This document shows positions 33,117 through 42,736 of a stretch of DNA of 64,000 nucleotides, piece after piece. The notes under the pieces are model-generated. The model saw only the letters and a list, made by a program, of their open reading frames with translations. It had not been told where the DNA came from and did no database searches. How positions within the stretch are numbered: position 1 is the first letter of the stretch; each line of letters begins with the position of its first letter. A program made the translations under genes and the position numbers. The DNA comes from SHVO01 sp041906145 (lineage in GTDB: Bacteria; Pseudomonadota; Alphaproteobacteria; Rhodospirillales; Rhodospirillaceae), in assembly GCA_041906145.1 (NCBI GenBank), contig JAYRJU010000008.1, forward strand, positions 62,001 through 126,000. Direction: 5' to 3'.

Positions 33117-34570
33117 CGACGCTCTTTGTCTTCGGGCGCGATTTGCGCCTTGCCGACAACCCCGGACTCAGCGCCGCGCTCGCGCGAGGCAAAGCCGTGG
33201 TGCCGGTGTATTTCCTCGATCCTGAAGACGCGGACGCGTGGGCGCCCGGCGCGGCATCGTTATGGTGGCTGCACCATAGCCTGGAGAGCCTTGGCCGTTC
33301 GCTCGAGCGCGCGGGGAGCCGCTTGATCCTCCGTAGGGGGCCGGCGCTCCGCGTCATCACCAGCTTGCTCGCGGAGACTGGCGCCGATGCGGTTATTTGG
33401 AATCGGCGCTACGAGCCGTGGGCGGTGGCGCGCGGCGCAAAGCTGAAAGAGGCGCTCGCGGCGGTAGGGATCGAGGCGCAAAGCGCGAACGCGGGATTGC
33501 TCCACGAACCTCAACTTCTCAAAACACAGGCGGGTAAGCCCTATACGGTCTTCACCCCCTTCTGGAAGTCGCTGAGGGCGTCGCTTGCGCTCGCGGCCGC
33601 CCTGCCAGCGCCCAAGAAGATCGCGGCCCCCGCCACGTTCCCGAAAAGCGATCCGCTGTCTTCGTGGAACCTATTGCCGCGCATCGCCTGGGATATGGGA
33701 TTGAAGGCGGCTTGGACGCCGGGGGAAGCGGGAGCGCAAAAACGCCTCGCCGCGTTTGTCGGCGCCGATCTGCTCGCTTACAGCGATACGCGCGACTTCC
33801 CGGGACGCGCGGGCAGCTCGCGCTTGTCTCCGCATCTGCACTTCGGTGAGATCGGCCCGCATCAAGTCTGGCGCGCCGCCGTGGCGCAGGGAATCGCGGC
33901 GACGGGAGACCCGATGCCGCGCGGCGTGGAAGTTTTCCTGTCGGAAATCGCATGGCGGGAGTTCTCCTATCATCTGTTATTTCATTTTCCCAACATGCCG
34001 ACCGCACCTCTGCGAAAGAGCTTCGAAGCCTTTCCCTGGCGCAGCGATACGGCGCAGCTGCGCGCCTGGCAAAAGGGTCACACCGGCTATCCCATCGTCG
34101 ACGCCGGGATGCGCGAACTCTGGCATACGGGATGGATGCACAATCGCGTGCGGATGATCGTGGCTTCGTTCCTCATCAAGGACTTGCTGCTGCCTTGGCA
34201 GGACGGAGAGGCATGGTTTTGGGACACGCTTGTGGACGCGGACCTGGCCAGCAATGCGGCCAGCTGGCAGTGGGTCGCCGGCTGCGGCGCCGACGCCGCG
34301 CCTTACTTCCGCATTTTCAATCCAGTGACACAGGGAAAGACCTACGATTCCGATGGCGCCTATGTGCGCCGGTGGGTTCCGGAAATTGCGAAACTTCCCG
34401 ACGAACGACTGCACGCGCCTTGGACCGCGACACCGCTTGAACTGGCGGAGGCCGGCGTCAAACTCGGGAAGACCTACCCGCTGCCCATCGTCGATCACAG
34501 CGCTGCGCGCGACCGCGCCCTTGCCGCTCTGAAAGAAACCAAGGACGGGCAGAACCAGATCGGGACGTGA
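33113..34570 (+). CDS. phrB: Deoxyribodipyrimidine photolyase, class I
   Basis: 485 residues; light-driven repair of cyclobutane pyrimidine dimers. The N-terminal photolyase/antenna domain begins FVFGRDLRLADNPGLSAAL. FAD-binding motifs are RLSPHLHFGEIGPHQVW, GYPIVDAGMRELWHTGWMHNRVRMIVASFLIKDLLLPW (a shared block), the Trp electron-transfer region DADLASNAASWQWVAGCGADAAPYFRIFNP and DGAYVRRWVPE. It is complete and of normal length. The ATG at 33113 overlaps the remnant gene's stop. Confidence 0.95.
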   Translation: MTTLFVFGRDLRLADNPGLSAALARGKAVVPVYFLDPEDADAWAPGAASLWWLHHSLESLGRSLERAGSRLILRRGPALRVITSLLAETGADAVIWNRRYEPWAVARGAKLKEALAAVGIEAQSANAGLLHEPQLLKTQAGKPYTVFTPFWKSLRASLALAAALPAPKKIAAPATFPKSDPLSSWNLLPRIAWDMGLKAAWTPGEAGAQKRLAAFVGADLLAYSDTRDFPGRAGSSRLSPHLHFGEIGPHQVWRAAVAQGIAATGDPMPRGVEVFLSEIAWREFSYHLLFHFPNMPTAPLRKSFEAFPWRSDTAQLRAWQKGHTGYPIVDAGMRELWHTGWMHNRVRMIVASFLIKDLLLPWQDGEAWFWDTLVDADLASNAASWQWVAGCGADAAPYFRIFNPVTQGKTYDSDGAYVRRWVPEIAKLPDERLHAPWTATPLELAEAGVKLGKTYPLPIVDHSAARDRALAALKETKDGQNQIGT

Positions 34571-34707
34571 TCGTACAAACCAGCAAGATCAATGCCCGAG
34601 CAATGCCAGGTCAGCGTTTTCTTCCGCCCTGACGCCCGTATTTTCAAGCGGCTTCTAGGCTATTGGCCAGCCTTGAACGCGCGGCGTGTTTCTATGAGCC
34701 TGTCGCC

Positions 34708-35013
34708 ATGAAGCGGCTGATGAAATTCCTGCACATGATCGGAGCCATCGGTCCGATGGGGGCGATGGCCTGCCTACTGGTGCTGCTTGGATTTGCAACA
34801 TCCCGCCACAGAGTCATGGTGGTTCTGGATCCGGCCACCGGCCTTTACAATGCGGACGCCACACCGTCATTCGGAGCCGATACGTTGTTCGACTTCTATG
34901 CGCGGGTGATCAACGGCACAGCCGCGGTCGAACGCGGGCGAACATTCCTTAAATTGAGACCCTTAGAATTGGGGCGTGCTACGCCCAAAGCAGATTTTCT
35001 GTCACGATGTTGA
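34708..35013 (+). pseudogene. Chimeric remnant: membrane helix joined to a truncated GGDEF start
   Basis: About 101 residues. MKRLMKFLHMIGAIGPMGAM plus ACLLVLLGFAT looks like the first helix of a small DUF2269-like membrane protein. It is followed directly by VVLDPATGLYNADA, which resembles the opening 'DPLTGLYNR' of a GGDEF domain, but no GGDEF/GGEEF site follows. The last 35 bases overlap the PilZ gene on the other strand. A deletion joining two genes would explain it; expression is doubtful. Confidence 0.4.
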
Positions 35014-35455
35014 GACGCTGATTTTGTTCGGCGCTCATCAAACGAAAGGACAGGTGGGCCTCCCTTTCGCTTGAACGCACGACAACAGCCGCCAAGGAAA
35101 GATCAGGCGGCACTGAAAGCGATATTTCAATTCCGGTTTCGAGCGCATCATCTACCTCGATGCGGGCACCACCCGCGGAAAGATCATAGATGCCGCAGTC
35201 ATGCGACGTACCGTCGTGCAGATAAGTTGTCGAGATCATCTGCCGCAACCTTACTGTTTGCCGCAAATCATCTGGGCCTGGCGCGAGCGCGATCGTACGG
35301 GCGCGGTCGATACATTTGATCGCGTCGGAAATAGCGGAGACGACTTCTCCGCTGTGAGCGCTCAACGCGATATGTTCGAGCTGACGCTCGATTTTGCGGA
35401 GTTTCGCCTCGCTGGCGCTGCCCCATCCGGGATTATGCCGATCTTCCAACGCCAT
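34979..35455 (-). CDS. PilZ-domain protein
   Basis: 158 residues. The N-terminal half is helical. The C-terminal half (about 65-155) has the PilZ pattern CGIYDLSAGGARIEV and a later beta-barrel, with LRQTVRLRQ as a candidate but imperfect RxxxR c-di-GMP site. GGAGG lies six bases before the ATG at 35455. It may sense c-di-GMP; the weak Arg motif leaves that open. Confidence 0.75.
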   Translation of the reverse strand: MALEDRHNPGWGSASEAKLRKIERQLEHIALSAHSGEVVSAISDAIKCIDRARTIALAPGPDDLRQTVRLRQMISTTYLHDGTSHDCGIYDLSAGGARIEVDDALETGIEISLSVPPDLSLAAVVVRSSEREAHLSFRLMSAEQNQRLNIVTENLLWA

Positions 35456-35644
35456 CACTTGCCTCCGGGGCCCTGAAGGGTGCTCCACTCCCTGTAACTA
35501 GCAGCGGACTCGTCGCAAGCCGTGCGCGCAGAAGTATTATAGGGCGGGGCGTTGGTATTAGGCCGTTATCAAACGTTCGATTAACCCTGACTTCCCCTGC
35601 CCGCTTCCGTAAGCTGAGTCCGGGAACGATGGGGAGATACTGGA

Positions 35645-36673
35645 ATGCTGAAACGGTTAGCCGTTTTGACCGCCGCGATGCTGGGGCTGAGCGTAACGGC
35701 GGCACATGCAACTTACTCGGTCGTCGCTTATGACCCCGATACCGGTCAACTGGGCGTCGCCGTGCAGTCGAACACGCCGTCGGTCGGGGCGCGCGTGCGC
35801 TGGGGCATGGCCGGCGTCGCGGCCATCGCGAGCCAAGCCGGTTCCAATCCGATGATGGGCGAAATCGGCGTCACGCTGATCCAGCGCGGCTTTTCCCCGG
35901 AGGAAGCCCGCGACATGCTGGTGAAGATGGACAATGGCGCCGCCAACCGGCAGTTCGCCATCGTCGATACCAAAGGCCGCACCGCCGGGTGGACCGGTGA
36001 CGCCACGTCCGGTTTCGCTGGCCATATCTGCCAGCCCAACTTCTGCGTGGAGGCCAATACGATGACCGGCCCCGAGGTCCAGAATTCCATGGCGATCGCC
36101 TACGTCAAAACCACGGCGCAGAAATTACCGCTGGTCGAGCGGCTGATCGCGGTGCTGGAGGCAGCCGAAGCGGCCGGCGGCGACCGCCGCGGCAAACAGT
36201 CGGCCGGCGTGATGATTTTCGCGCAGCGCGCCGTCGCCGGTTACGGTGACCACATGTACGACATCCGCGTCGACGACAATGCCGACCCGCTTAAAGAACT
36301 CCGCCGTATCTACAACGTCACCGAAGCCCGCAACCTGCCCAACCATGTCGGCGATCATATCGCCGCCGGAAAGTTCGACGAAGCCTTGGCGGAAGTAAAC
36401 AAGCGCCTTGCGCTCGATCCAACAAGCGACGACGCACTAGGTGATCGGGCACGCGTCTATCTCGCCATGAACAAGACTGCCGATGCGATAAAAACGTTAC
36501 GTCAGGCCATCGGCATCAACCCAAAGCTCTACTACCAAGTCCTGCGCAACGAAGATTTCAAGCCACTGTGGGACAACGCCGGCTATCGGGCGCTCGGTGA
36601 CTACAGCCGCTTCCATCCTTTAGCCGCCAGCGCGTCCGGATCCGACAGCATGCCGATGCCTCCGCTTCCCTAA
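35645..36673 (+). CDS. Secreted DUF1028 protein with C-terminal TPR-like part
   Basis: 342 residues with a signal peptide (to about residue 22). The mature protein starts with the DUF1028 block TYSVVAYDPDTGQLGVAVQSN...GAVA-type strand pattern, WGMAGVAAIASQAGSNP and FAIVDTKGRTAGWTG. DUF1028 belongs to the Ntn-hydrolase-like group with a proposed hydrolase role; the reaction is not known. Residues about 235-320 form two TPR-like helical pairs (FDEALAEVNKRLALDP, TADAIKTLRQAIGINP). GGGGAG precedes the ATG. Confidence 0.85.
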   Translation: MLKRLAVLTAAMLGLSVTAAHATYSVVAYDPDTGQLGVAVQSNTPSVGARVRWGMAGVAAIASQAGSNPMMGEIGVTLIQRGFSPEEARDMLVKMDNGAANRQFAIVDTKGRTAGWTGDATSGFAGHICQPNFCVEANTMTGPEVQNSMAIAYVKTTAQKLPLVERLIAVLEAAEAAGGDRRGKQSAGVMIFAQRAVAGYGDHMYDIRVDDNADPLKELRRIYNVTEARNLPNHVGDHIAAGKFDEALAEVNKRLALDPTSDDALGDRARVYLAMNKTADAIKTLRQAIGINPKLYYQVLRNEDFKPLWDNAGYRALGDYSRFHPLAASASGSDSMPMPPLP

Positions 36674-36925
36674 GCCTTCGAAACCGGGCGGAATTTTCCG
36701 GTCGTGGCGTCCATGGGTATCGTCAACGACCTCGACCTTGAACCCGACGTTGTCGAATTCCTTCAGCGGTAATAGGCGACCGAAAAGAGGCCAGCTGGTG
36801 ATTTTCTAACTGCACCCGCGTCAGCTTGTCGCTCATTGCCCCACATTGGTAGCCGAAGTGTGGCCTTTTTCTTGCCCGTGCCCCTGTGTTTCCGTATCGT
36901 TACAGGAGCTAGTTGGGGGATCGAG

Positions 36926-38851
36926 GTGCTGAAAAGGTCGTTGTTCGCAGGTGCGGCGTTTGCCGCCCTGATGGTTCCCCTCGCGGCGAGCGCGCAGCGC
37001 GCGAGCGAAAACGCAGTCACCTCAGCCGAAGACGCTTTCGGTGTCTCCATCGGCGATCAGAATGTCGGACTTTATAGCGACACCAGCGCGCGCGGGTTCA
37101 GCCCCCAGCAGGCGGGCAACATTCGCCTCGACGGACTGTACTTCGATCAGCAGTTCATGCTGAACGGCCGTATCGATACCGGCACCATCATGCGCGTCGG
37201 CCTCTCGGCGCAGTCTTATCCCTTCCCCGCGCCGACCGGCATCGCCGATATCCAGATGCGCCGTCCAGGAGACACGTTCGCGGGAAGCCTCAGCTTGCAG
37301 TACGGACCCTACGGAAATGCGCAAGTCGAGGCGGACGTCTCGACGCCGATCATCAAGGATCGGCTCGGCGCCATCGCAAGCCTGGCGCTCTCACGCAACA
37401 AGTATGACTGGCGCGCCACCTACGACAATATCGTCTCCTCAGCGGCCGTGAACTGGACACCGAGCGACAAGGTCAATGTGCTGGGCTTCTTCCATAGCCT
37501 AAACGGCATAGATGGCGAGGCCCAACCGTTCATGTTCACCTCGGGCGCCTTCACGCCGCCGAAATACGATCGCTCGGTGTACTTCGGCCAGGAGTGGGCG
37601 TCGCGCAACCGCAACGCCCGCAACTTCGGCGGTATCGTTCTCGCGGAGCCCGTCGACGGCTGGCGCCTGCGCGCGGGGTTGTTTCGGTCGGTCAACGACC
37701 TCAAAGACGAATACATCATGTTCTTCCGCAATGTGCAGCAGGACGGAAGCGCCCTTCTCGACATCACACGCAGCCAACCGCAGTACGCGGCCTCGACGTC
37801 GGGCGAAGTGCGCCTTTCGCGCGCCTTCATCGAAGGCGAGCGCCAGCACACGTTTCACTTCGCGGTGAAAGGCCGCGATGTCCACCGTGACTTCGGCGGC
37901 AGCGATACGCGCTCCTTCGGCGCGGCGCGCATCGGCGTGATCAGTCCGGTCCCTGAGCCCGTCTACAATCTGACCGCGCCCAGCCGCGACGATGTCTTCC
38001 AAGCGACGCCCGGCATCTCCTACGTCGGCCAATGGCGGAATGTCGGCGAGTTGAGCCTTGGCGTGCAGAAAACCTTCTACGACCGCAAGGTCAATCAGCC
38101 CACGCTGCCGGAAGCGAAAACCAAAAGCCGTCCCTGGCTGTACAACGCGACGCTGGCGATCAACGCAACGCCTGAGCTGGCATTCTACGCCGGCTACACA
38201 CGCGGCCTCGAGGAATCCGGAATCGCGCCCGAAAACGCGACCAATCGGGGCGAGGCCCTGCCCGCCAGCATGACCGAGCAGATGGATGCGGGCTTGCGCT
38301 ACCGCATCACGCCGCGCCTGACGATGATCGCGGGCGTGTTCGAAGTGAAGAAACCTTTCTTCGAACGCGATGCCGTCAATCTATTCACCGATGTGGGTGA
38401 CGTCAGCCACCGCGGCGCGGAGTTCTCGCTTTCTGGTCAGCCAATCCCCGGCCTTACCGTCGTTGCCGGCGCCATGCTCCTAAAGGCGCGCATCCAAGGC
38501 AACCAGGCGACCGCCGGCGTCATTGGTCCCGTCCCTGTGGGCCGCCCCTCACGCAACATCCGCCTCAACGTCCAATATGGACCGAAGGAATGGAACGGGC
38601 TCGCGTTGACCGGGGCCGTGGTGCAGGACGGGCCTGTGTACGCCAACCGCGCTAACACGTTTGAGCTGCCTTCGATCACGACATTGGACCTCGGGGCGCG
38701 CTATAACTTCAAACTCATGGATAACGCCGCCTCGGCCCGCGTCCAGGTCATGAATGTCCTAAACGACTGGTCCTGGACGGTGACCTCATCGGGCGCTTTT
38801 GTGCCGAACAAGGCGCGCCGCGTGCAGGTGAATTTGGTTTCGGACTTTTAG
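36926..38851 (+). CDS. TonB-dependent outer-membrane receptor
   Basis: 641 residues with a signal peptide (LKRSLFAGAAFAALMVPL, cleavage near ASA-Q). A plug domain (about 30-140) is followed by a beta-barrel with alternating aromatic strands and a terminal Phe (VNLVSDF), as outer-membrane proteins require. TonB-box identity and ligand cannot be read; iron chelates are the default guess. Compared with typical receptors (700-900) it is short. The GTG at 36926, preceded by a GGGGGATCGAG stretch, gives the signal peptide; the frame opens further up at 36836. Confidence 0.85.
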   Translation: MLKRSLFAGAAFAALMVPLAASAQRASENAVTSAEDAFGVSIGDQNVGLYSDTSARGFSPQQAGNIRLDGLYFDQQFMLNGRIDTGTIMRVGLSAQSYPFPAPTGIADIQMRRPGDTFAGSLSLQYGPYGNAQVEADVSTPIIKDRLGAIASLALSRNKYDWRATYDNIVSSAAVNWTPSDKVNVLGFFHSLNGIDGEAQPFMFTSGAFTPPKYDRSVYFGQEWASRNRNARNFGGIVLAEPVDGWRLRAGLFRSVNDLKDEYIMFFRNVQQDGSALLDITRSQPQYAASTSGEVRLSRAFIEGERQHTFHFAVKGRDVHRDFGGSDTRSFGAARIGVISPVPEPVYNLTAPSRDDVFQATPGISYVGQWRNVGELSLGVQKTFYDRKVNQPTLPEAKTKSRPWLYNATLAINATPELAFYAGYTRGLEESGIAPENATNRGEALPASMTEQMDAGLRYRITPRLTMIAGVFEVKKPFFERDAVNLFTDVGDVSHRGAEFSLSGQPIPGLTVVAGAMLLKARIQGNQATAGVIGPVPVGRPSRNIRLNVQYGPKEWNGLALTGAVVQDGPVYANRANTFELPSITTLDLGARYNFKLMDNAASARVQVMNVLNDWSWTVTSSGAFVPNKARRVQVNLVSDF

Positions 38852-38862
38852 GGAGAAGAGAC

Positions 38863-39450
38863 ATGCGTATTTCAATGATCGTGGCCGCGGCGGCGCTCGC
38901 CGTGACCGGCGCTCAAGCGGCCGAGGAAGCGCCGACGCCGGCGACGATGCAAATGAGCACGGCTTCGTTCACGGACGGCGGCGACGCGCCGGAAAAGCAC
39001 ACCTGCCTTTCGAAGAATCCCGTCTCGCCGGGCTTCACCTGGATCGATCCGCCGACCAGCACCGTCAGCTACACGTTGATGTTCCACGTGCCAGATGTGC
39101 ATCCGAACAAGGGCAAGGACGACAGCTTCCACTGGGCGGTCTGGAACATCCCCGGCACGGCGCGTTCGCTGCCCGAGGGCATCCCCGCGAAGACGCCGCT
39201 CGCTGACGGTTCGCAGCAGACGCAGCACGATGGTCATATCGGCTACTCGCCGATGTGCGGCCGCCCGGGTAAGAAGCTGCACTACATGTTCGAGCTCTTC
39301 GCGCTCGACATCAAACTCGACTTGCCGCCGACGGCGGGCCGCGACGAAATCCTGAAGGCCATGGACGGCCATATCGTCGGCAAGAACATGTACATTGGCC
39401 GCTTCAGCAAACCCGGCAAGCTGGCCCCGGTCGCGGCAAGCTCGTTCTAG
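38863..39450 (+). CDS. Periplasmic PEBP / YbhB-YbcL family protein
   Basis: 195 residues with a signal peptide ending near AQA-AE. PEBP motifs include SPGFTWIDPPTSTVSYTLMF, DDSFHWAVWNIPG and GYSPMCGRPGKKLHYMFELFAL. The family binds phospholipid-like ligands; 'Raf kinase inhibitor' is a name only. It starts 11 bases after the TonB receptor stop with AGGGAGAAG upstream, so the two are probably one operon. Confidence 0.92.
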   Translation: MRISMIVAAAALAVTGAQAAEEAPTPATMQMSTASFTDGGDAPEKHTCLSKNPVSPGFTWIDPPTSTVSYTLMFHVPDVHPNKGKDDSFHWAVWNIPGTARSLPEGIPAKTPLADGSQQTQHDGHIGYSPMCGRPGKKLHYMFELFALDIKLDLPPTAGRDEILKAMDGHIVGKNMYIGRFSKPGKLAPVAASSF

Positions 39451-39459
39451 GCTCCTCTG

Positions 39460-39514
39460 TCATCCCGCGATCCACCTGACCCGCTTCACAGCTTCCGCGG
39501 ATCGCGGGGAATGA
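39460..39514. repeat. REP-like inverted repeat
   Basis: TCAT-CCCGCGATCC (39460-39473) pairs with GGATCGCGGGGAATGA (39499-39514), one arm lacking two bases. The TCATTCCCGCG style is that of extragenic palindromes. It may end the TonB receptor-PEBP transcript. Confidence 0.55.
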
Positions 39515-39578
39515 TAACCGGAGGGGGAACGATACCCTTGGTGAGTCGTTTTATATCGAGTTCTCATCTGATTTTCCC

Positions 39579-39791
39579 ATGCCCCGTAAAACCAAGATCG
39601 CTACCGAAGTCATTCCCAAGCTCGAAAAGGGCTTGAAAAAGGAACGTACCAACATCGATCCGGTGATCGATGGAGAGGAACTGGCGCTGACAAGGTTCCT
39701 GCGAAAGTCAGGCGTTGAGTCCGAGACGCATTCGAAACCGGCGCTCGCGAAGTTGATTGTCGAGTTTTTGAGACATCGCAAGCGCCACTAA
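39579..39791 (+). CDS. Small basic protein, unknown
   Basis: 70 residues, rich in Lys/Arg/Glu (MPRKTKIATEVIPKLEKGLK), ending in a helix LAKLIVEFLRHRKRH. No family recognised. It ends against the terminator shared with clpA. Confidence 0.45.
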   Translation: MPRKTKIATEVIPKLEKGLKKERTNIDPVIDGEELALTRFLRKSGVESETHSKPALAKLIVEFLRHRKRH

Positions 39792-39802
39792 GGACAAAAC
39801 AA

Positions 39803-39826
39803 AAGGCCCGGTCTTCACCGGGCCTT
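39803..39826. terminator. Bidirectional terminator
   Basis: Stem AAGGCCCGGT / ACCGGGCCTT with a 4-base loop, between the small plus-strand gene and the 3' end of clpA. Confidence 0.78.
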
Positions 39827-39881
39827 CTGAGTCATAGAGTAAGGTGATCCCGGCCTTCGCCGGGAGGACACCCGCCGGGGG

Positions 39882-42239
39882 TCACTTCACCGTCTGGGGC
39901 TCTTTGGCGCCGTCGCCCTCCACGTCACCGTCAAGCTCGTCGTCTTCGCCTTCCTTCTTCGGCGCCGCTTTGAACGGCGTGATGGTGAAGGAGGGCTTGT
40001 CGTCGACGATATCGACGCGCACGTGGCCACCGGTGATGAGATCGCCGAACAGGAGGTGATCGGCGAGCGGCTTCTTGATCTCCTGCTGGATCACGCGGCC
40101 CAGGGGACGGGCTCCCATTCTATTGTCGTAGCCGCGCTTGGCGAGCCACAGCTTGGCTTCGATCGTGAGTTCGATGGTGACGTTGCGGTCCGAAAGCTGC
40201 CCTTCGAGCTGCATTACGAACTTGTCCACGACCTTATTGATCACTTCCGGCGAAAGGTTCGCGAAGGTGATGATCGCATCGAGGCGGTTCCGGAATTCCG
40301 GCGTGAACATCCGTTCGATGGCTTCCTGATCCTCGCCCACGCGGTTCTCGCGTTCGAAGCCGATAGCATTCTTCGCGAGCTCCGACGCACCAGCGTTGGT
40401 GGTCATGATCAGAATCACGTTGCGGAAGTTGACGCTCTTTCCGTTGTGGTCCGTGAGCTTGCCGTGGTCCATCACCTGCAACAGGATGTTGTACAGATCC
40501 GGGTGCGCCTTTTCGATTTCGTCGAGCAGCAGCACGCAGTGCGGATGCTGATCGACGGCATCCGTCAGGAGGCCGCCCTGGTCGAAACCGACGTAGCCCG
40601 GCGGCGCGCCGATCAGGCGCGAAACCGAGTGCCGTTCCATGTATTCGGACATATCGAAGCGGTGCAACTCGATGCCGAGCGAGGCGGCGAGCTGACGTGC
40701 GACTTCGGTCTTACCGACGCCCGTGGGCCCGGCGAACAGGTACGAGCCGATCGGCTTCTCCGGTTCACGCAGGCCGGCGCGCGCCAATTTGATGGCGCTC
40801 GAAAGCGCGGTGATCGCGTTATCCTGACCGAACACCATCGTCTTGAGGTCGCGTTCCAGGTTCTGCAGCGACTTTTTATCGTCGCGCGAGACGCTCTTGG
40901 GAGGAACGCGGGCAATCTTGGCCACCACGTCTTCGACGTCCTTCACCGAGACCACCTTGCGGCGCTTGTTCTCGGGCAGAAGCATGCGCGAGGCGCCCAC
41001 TTCATCAATGACGTCGATGGCCTTGTCCGGCAGCTTGCGGTCGTGAATGTATTTCGCGGCCAGTTCCACCGCCGTGCGGATCGCTTCGGAGGTGTAGCGG
41101 ACCTTGTGATGTTCCTCGTAGTAAGGCTTGAGGCCCTTCAGGATTTTGATCGTGTCTTCGATGGTCGGTTCTGTGACATCGACCTTCTGGAAGCGGCGCA
41201 CGAGCGCGCGGTCCTTTTCGAAATACGTGCGGTATTCCTTATAGGTCGTCGAGCCCATGCAACGCAGGCTGCCCGAGGCGAGCGCCGGCTTTAGAAGGTT
41301 CGACGCATCCATCGCCCCACCCGAGGTGGCGCCGGCGCCGATGACCGTATGTATCTCATCGATGAACAGAATCGCGCCCTTGGTCGCTTCCAATTCCGAG
41401 ACCACGGCCTTCAAACGTTCCTCGAAGTCGCCGCGATAGCGCGTGCCGGCGAGCAGTGACCCCATGTCGAGCGCGAAGATGATCGCATCGTGCAGGACTT
41501 CGGGTACTTCCTTATTGATGATGCGGCGCGCGAGGCCTTCGGCGATCGCCGTCTTGCCGACGCCAGAATCACCCACATACAGCGGATTGTTCTTGGTGCG
41601 GCGGCACAGGATTTGGATCGTGCGCTCGATTTCCTTGTCGCGGCCGATCAGAGGATCGATCTTGCCGGCGCGCGCTTTTTCATTGAGGTCCACGCAATAC
41701 GCCGACAGCGCCTCGCGGCCCTTCTTCACGACTTCTTCCGAGCGCGCTTCCTGATCGGCGCCGCCGACAGGCTTGCGTTCCGCCGCGCCGCCGGCGGCAG
41801 GGCGCTTGGCAATGCCGTGCGAGATGTAATTGACGGCGTCGAGACGGGTCATGTCCTGCGTCTGCAGGAAGTATACCGCGTGGCTCTCGCGTTCGGAGAA
41901 CAGGGCCACAAGCACATTGGCGCCGGTGACTTCTTCGCGACCCGACGATTGAACGTGGATAGCGGCGCGTTGGACGACGCGTTGGAAGCCGTTGGTGGGT
42001 TTCGGGTCTTCGCCCAGCGGCGAGACGAGTTCAGTGAGTTCGTCGTTTAAGAAATCGCGCACTGTGTTGCGCAACTGATCGATATCGACGTTGCAGGCCC
42101 GCATCACAGCGACGGCGTCGACGTCTTCGCATAAGGCCATCAAAAGGTGTTCGAGGGTCGCGTACTCATGTCTGCGTTCTGCAGCGGCCGCGAGCGCGGC
42201 GTGGAGGGTTTTTTCCAGGTTCTGCGATAACATCGACAA
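39882..42239 (-). CDS. clpA: ATP-dependent Clp protease ATP-binding subunit ClpA
   Basis: 785 residues; unfoldase that feeds ClpP. The N-domain begins LSQNLEKTLHAAL. D1 has Walker A GDSGVGKTAIAEG and Walker B AILFIDEIH. D2 has Walker A GPTGVGKTEVARQ and Walker B VLLLDEIEKAHPD. The short linker between D1 and D2 distinguishes ClpA from ClpB. It follows clpS, its N-degron adaptor, by 74 bp. Confidence 0.97.
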   Translation of the reverse strand: MSMLSQNLEKTLHAALAAAAERRHEYATLEHLLMALCEDVDAVAVMRACNVDIDQLRNTVRDFLNDELTELVSPLGEDPKPTNGFQRVVQRAAIHVQSSGREEVTGANVLVALFSERESHAVYFLQTQDMTRLDAVNYISHGIAKRPAAGGAAERKPVGGADQEARSEEVVKKGREALSAYCVDLNEKARAGKIDPLIGRDKEIERTIQILCRRTKNNPLYVGDSGVGKTAIAEGLARRIINKEVPEVLHDAIIFALDMGSLLAGTRYRGDFEERLKAVVSELEATKGAILFIDEIHTVIGAGATSGGAMDASNLLKPALASGSLRCMGSTTYKEYRTYFEKDRALVRRFQKVDVTEPTIEDTIKILKGLKPYYEEHHKVRYTSEAIRTAVELAAKYIHDRKLPDKAIDVIDEVGASRMLLPENKRRKVVSVKDVEDVVAKIARVPPKSVSRDDKKSLQNLERDLKTMVFGQDNAITALSSAIKLARAGLREPEKPIGSYLFAGPTGVGKTEVARQLAASLGIELHRFDMSEYMERHSVSRLIGAPPGYVGFDQGGLLTDAVDQHPHCVLLLDEIEKAHPDLYNILLQVMDHGKLTDHNGKSVNFRNVILIMTTNAGASELAKNAIGFERENRVGEDQEAIERMFTPEFRNRLDAIITFANLSPEVINKVVDKFVMQLEGQLSDRNVTIELTIEAKLWLAKRGYDNRMGARPLGRVIQQEIKKPLADHLLFGDLITGGHVRVDIVDDKPSFTITPFKAAPKKEGEDDELDGDVEGDGAKEPQTVK

Positions 42240-42313
42240 CGACGTGCTTCCTTTTTAATAAAGAGCGCTTTCCCCCTACATAGGTCGGCGCTCACACTAC
42301 TTCAGCCCCCCCG

Positions 42314-42736
42314 CTACTCCTTCTCGAGCGTACATTGCAGCGGATGCTGGTTCTTACGCGCCAGTTCCATGGTCTGGTTGACCTTGGTCTCGGCGACCTC
42401 GAAGGTGAACACGCCGCAAACGCCCACGCCCTTCTGGTGGACGTGCAGCATGATCCTAGTCGCTTCCTCGGCGGTTTTGCTGAAGTAACGTTCCAACACA
42501 TGGACAACGAATTCCATGGGCGTGTAGTCGTCATTCAGCATCAAGACTTTGTACATCGAAGGCTTTTTGACCTTCGGGCGCGGCTTGACGACGACGTTCG
42601 TGGTCGTGCGCCCATCACCACCGCCATTGCGGCGGTCGTCGCCGTTGTCGCCGGCGAGCACGGTCTGAAAACCGGAGGCTGAGGCCCCCGGGGCGGAAAG
42701 TGGCGCGAATTCAGTCATTTTAACCAAGGTGAACAT
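42314..42736 (-). CDS. clpS: ATP-dependent Clp protease adaptor ClpS
   Basis: 140 residues. The core VLMLNDDYTPMEFVVHVL, the Met/His N-degron pocket residues and HVHQKGVGVCGVFTFEVAETK are diagnostic. The first 45 residues are low-complexity and Gly/Asp-rich, longer than in most ClpS. The start may be 42736 or the ATG at 42718. ClpS delivers N-degron substrates to the adjacent ClpA. Confidence 0.95.
   Translation of the reverse strand: MFTLVKMTEFAPLSAPGASASGFQTVLAGDNGDDRRNGGGDGRTTTNVVVKPRPKVKKPSMYKVLMLNDDYTPMEFVVHVLERYFSKTAEEATRIMLHVHQKGVGVCGVFTFEVAETKVNQTMELARKNQHPLQCTLEKE

Noticed and set aside
36674..36790. Possible gene end on the minus strand (LKEFDNVGFKVEVVDD)
   Set aside because: Only about 30 plausible codons, no recognisable family and no start; kept only as a vague remnant.
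40023..41294. 423-residue open frame opposite clpA
   Set aside because: Shadow of clpA, which has all its motifs intact.
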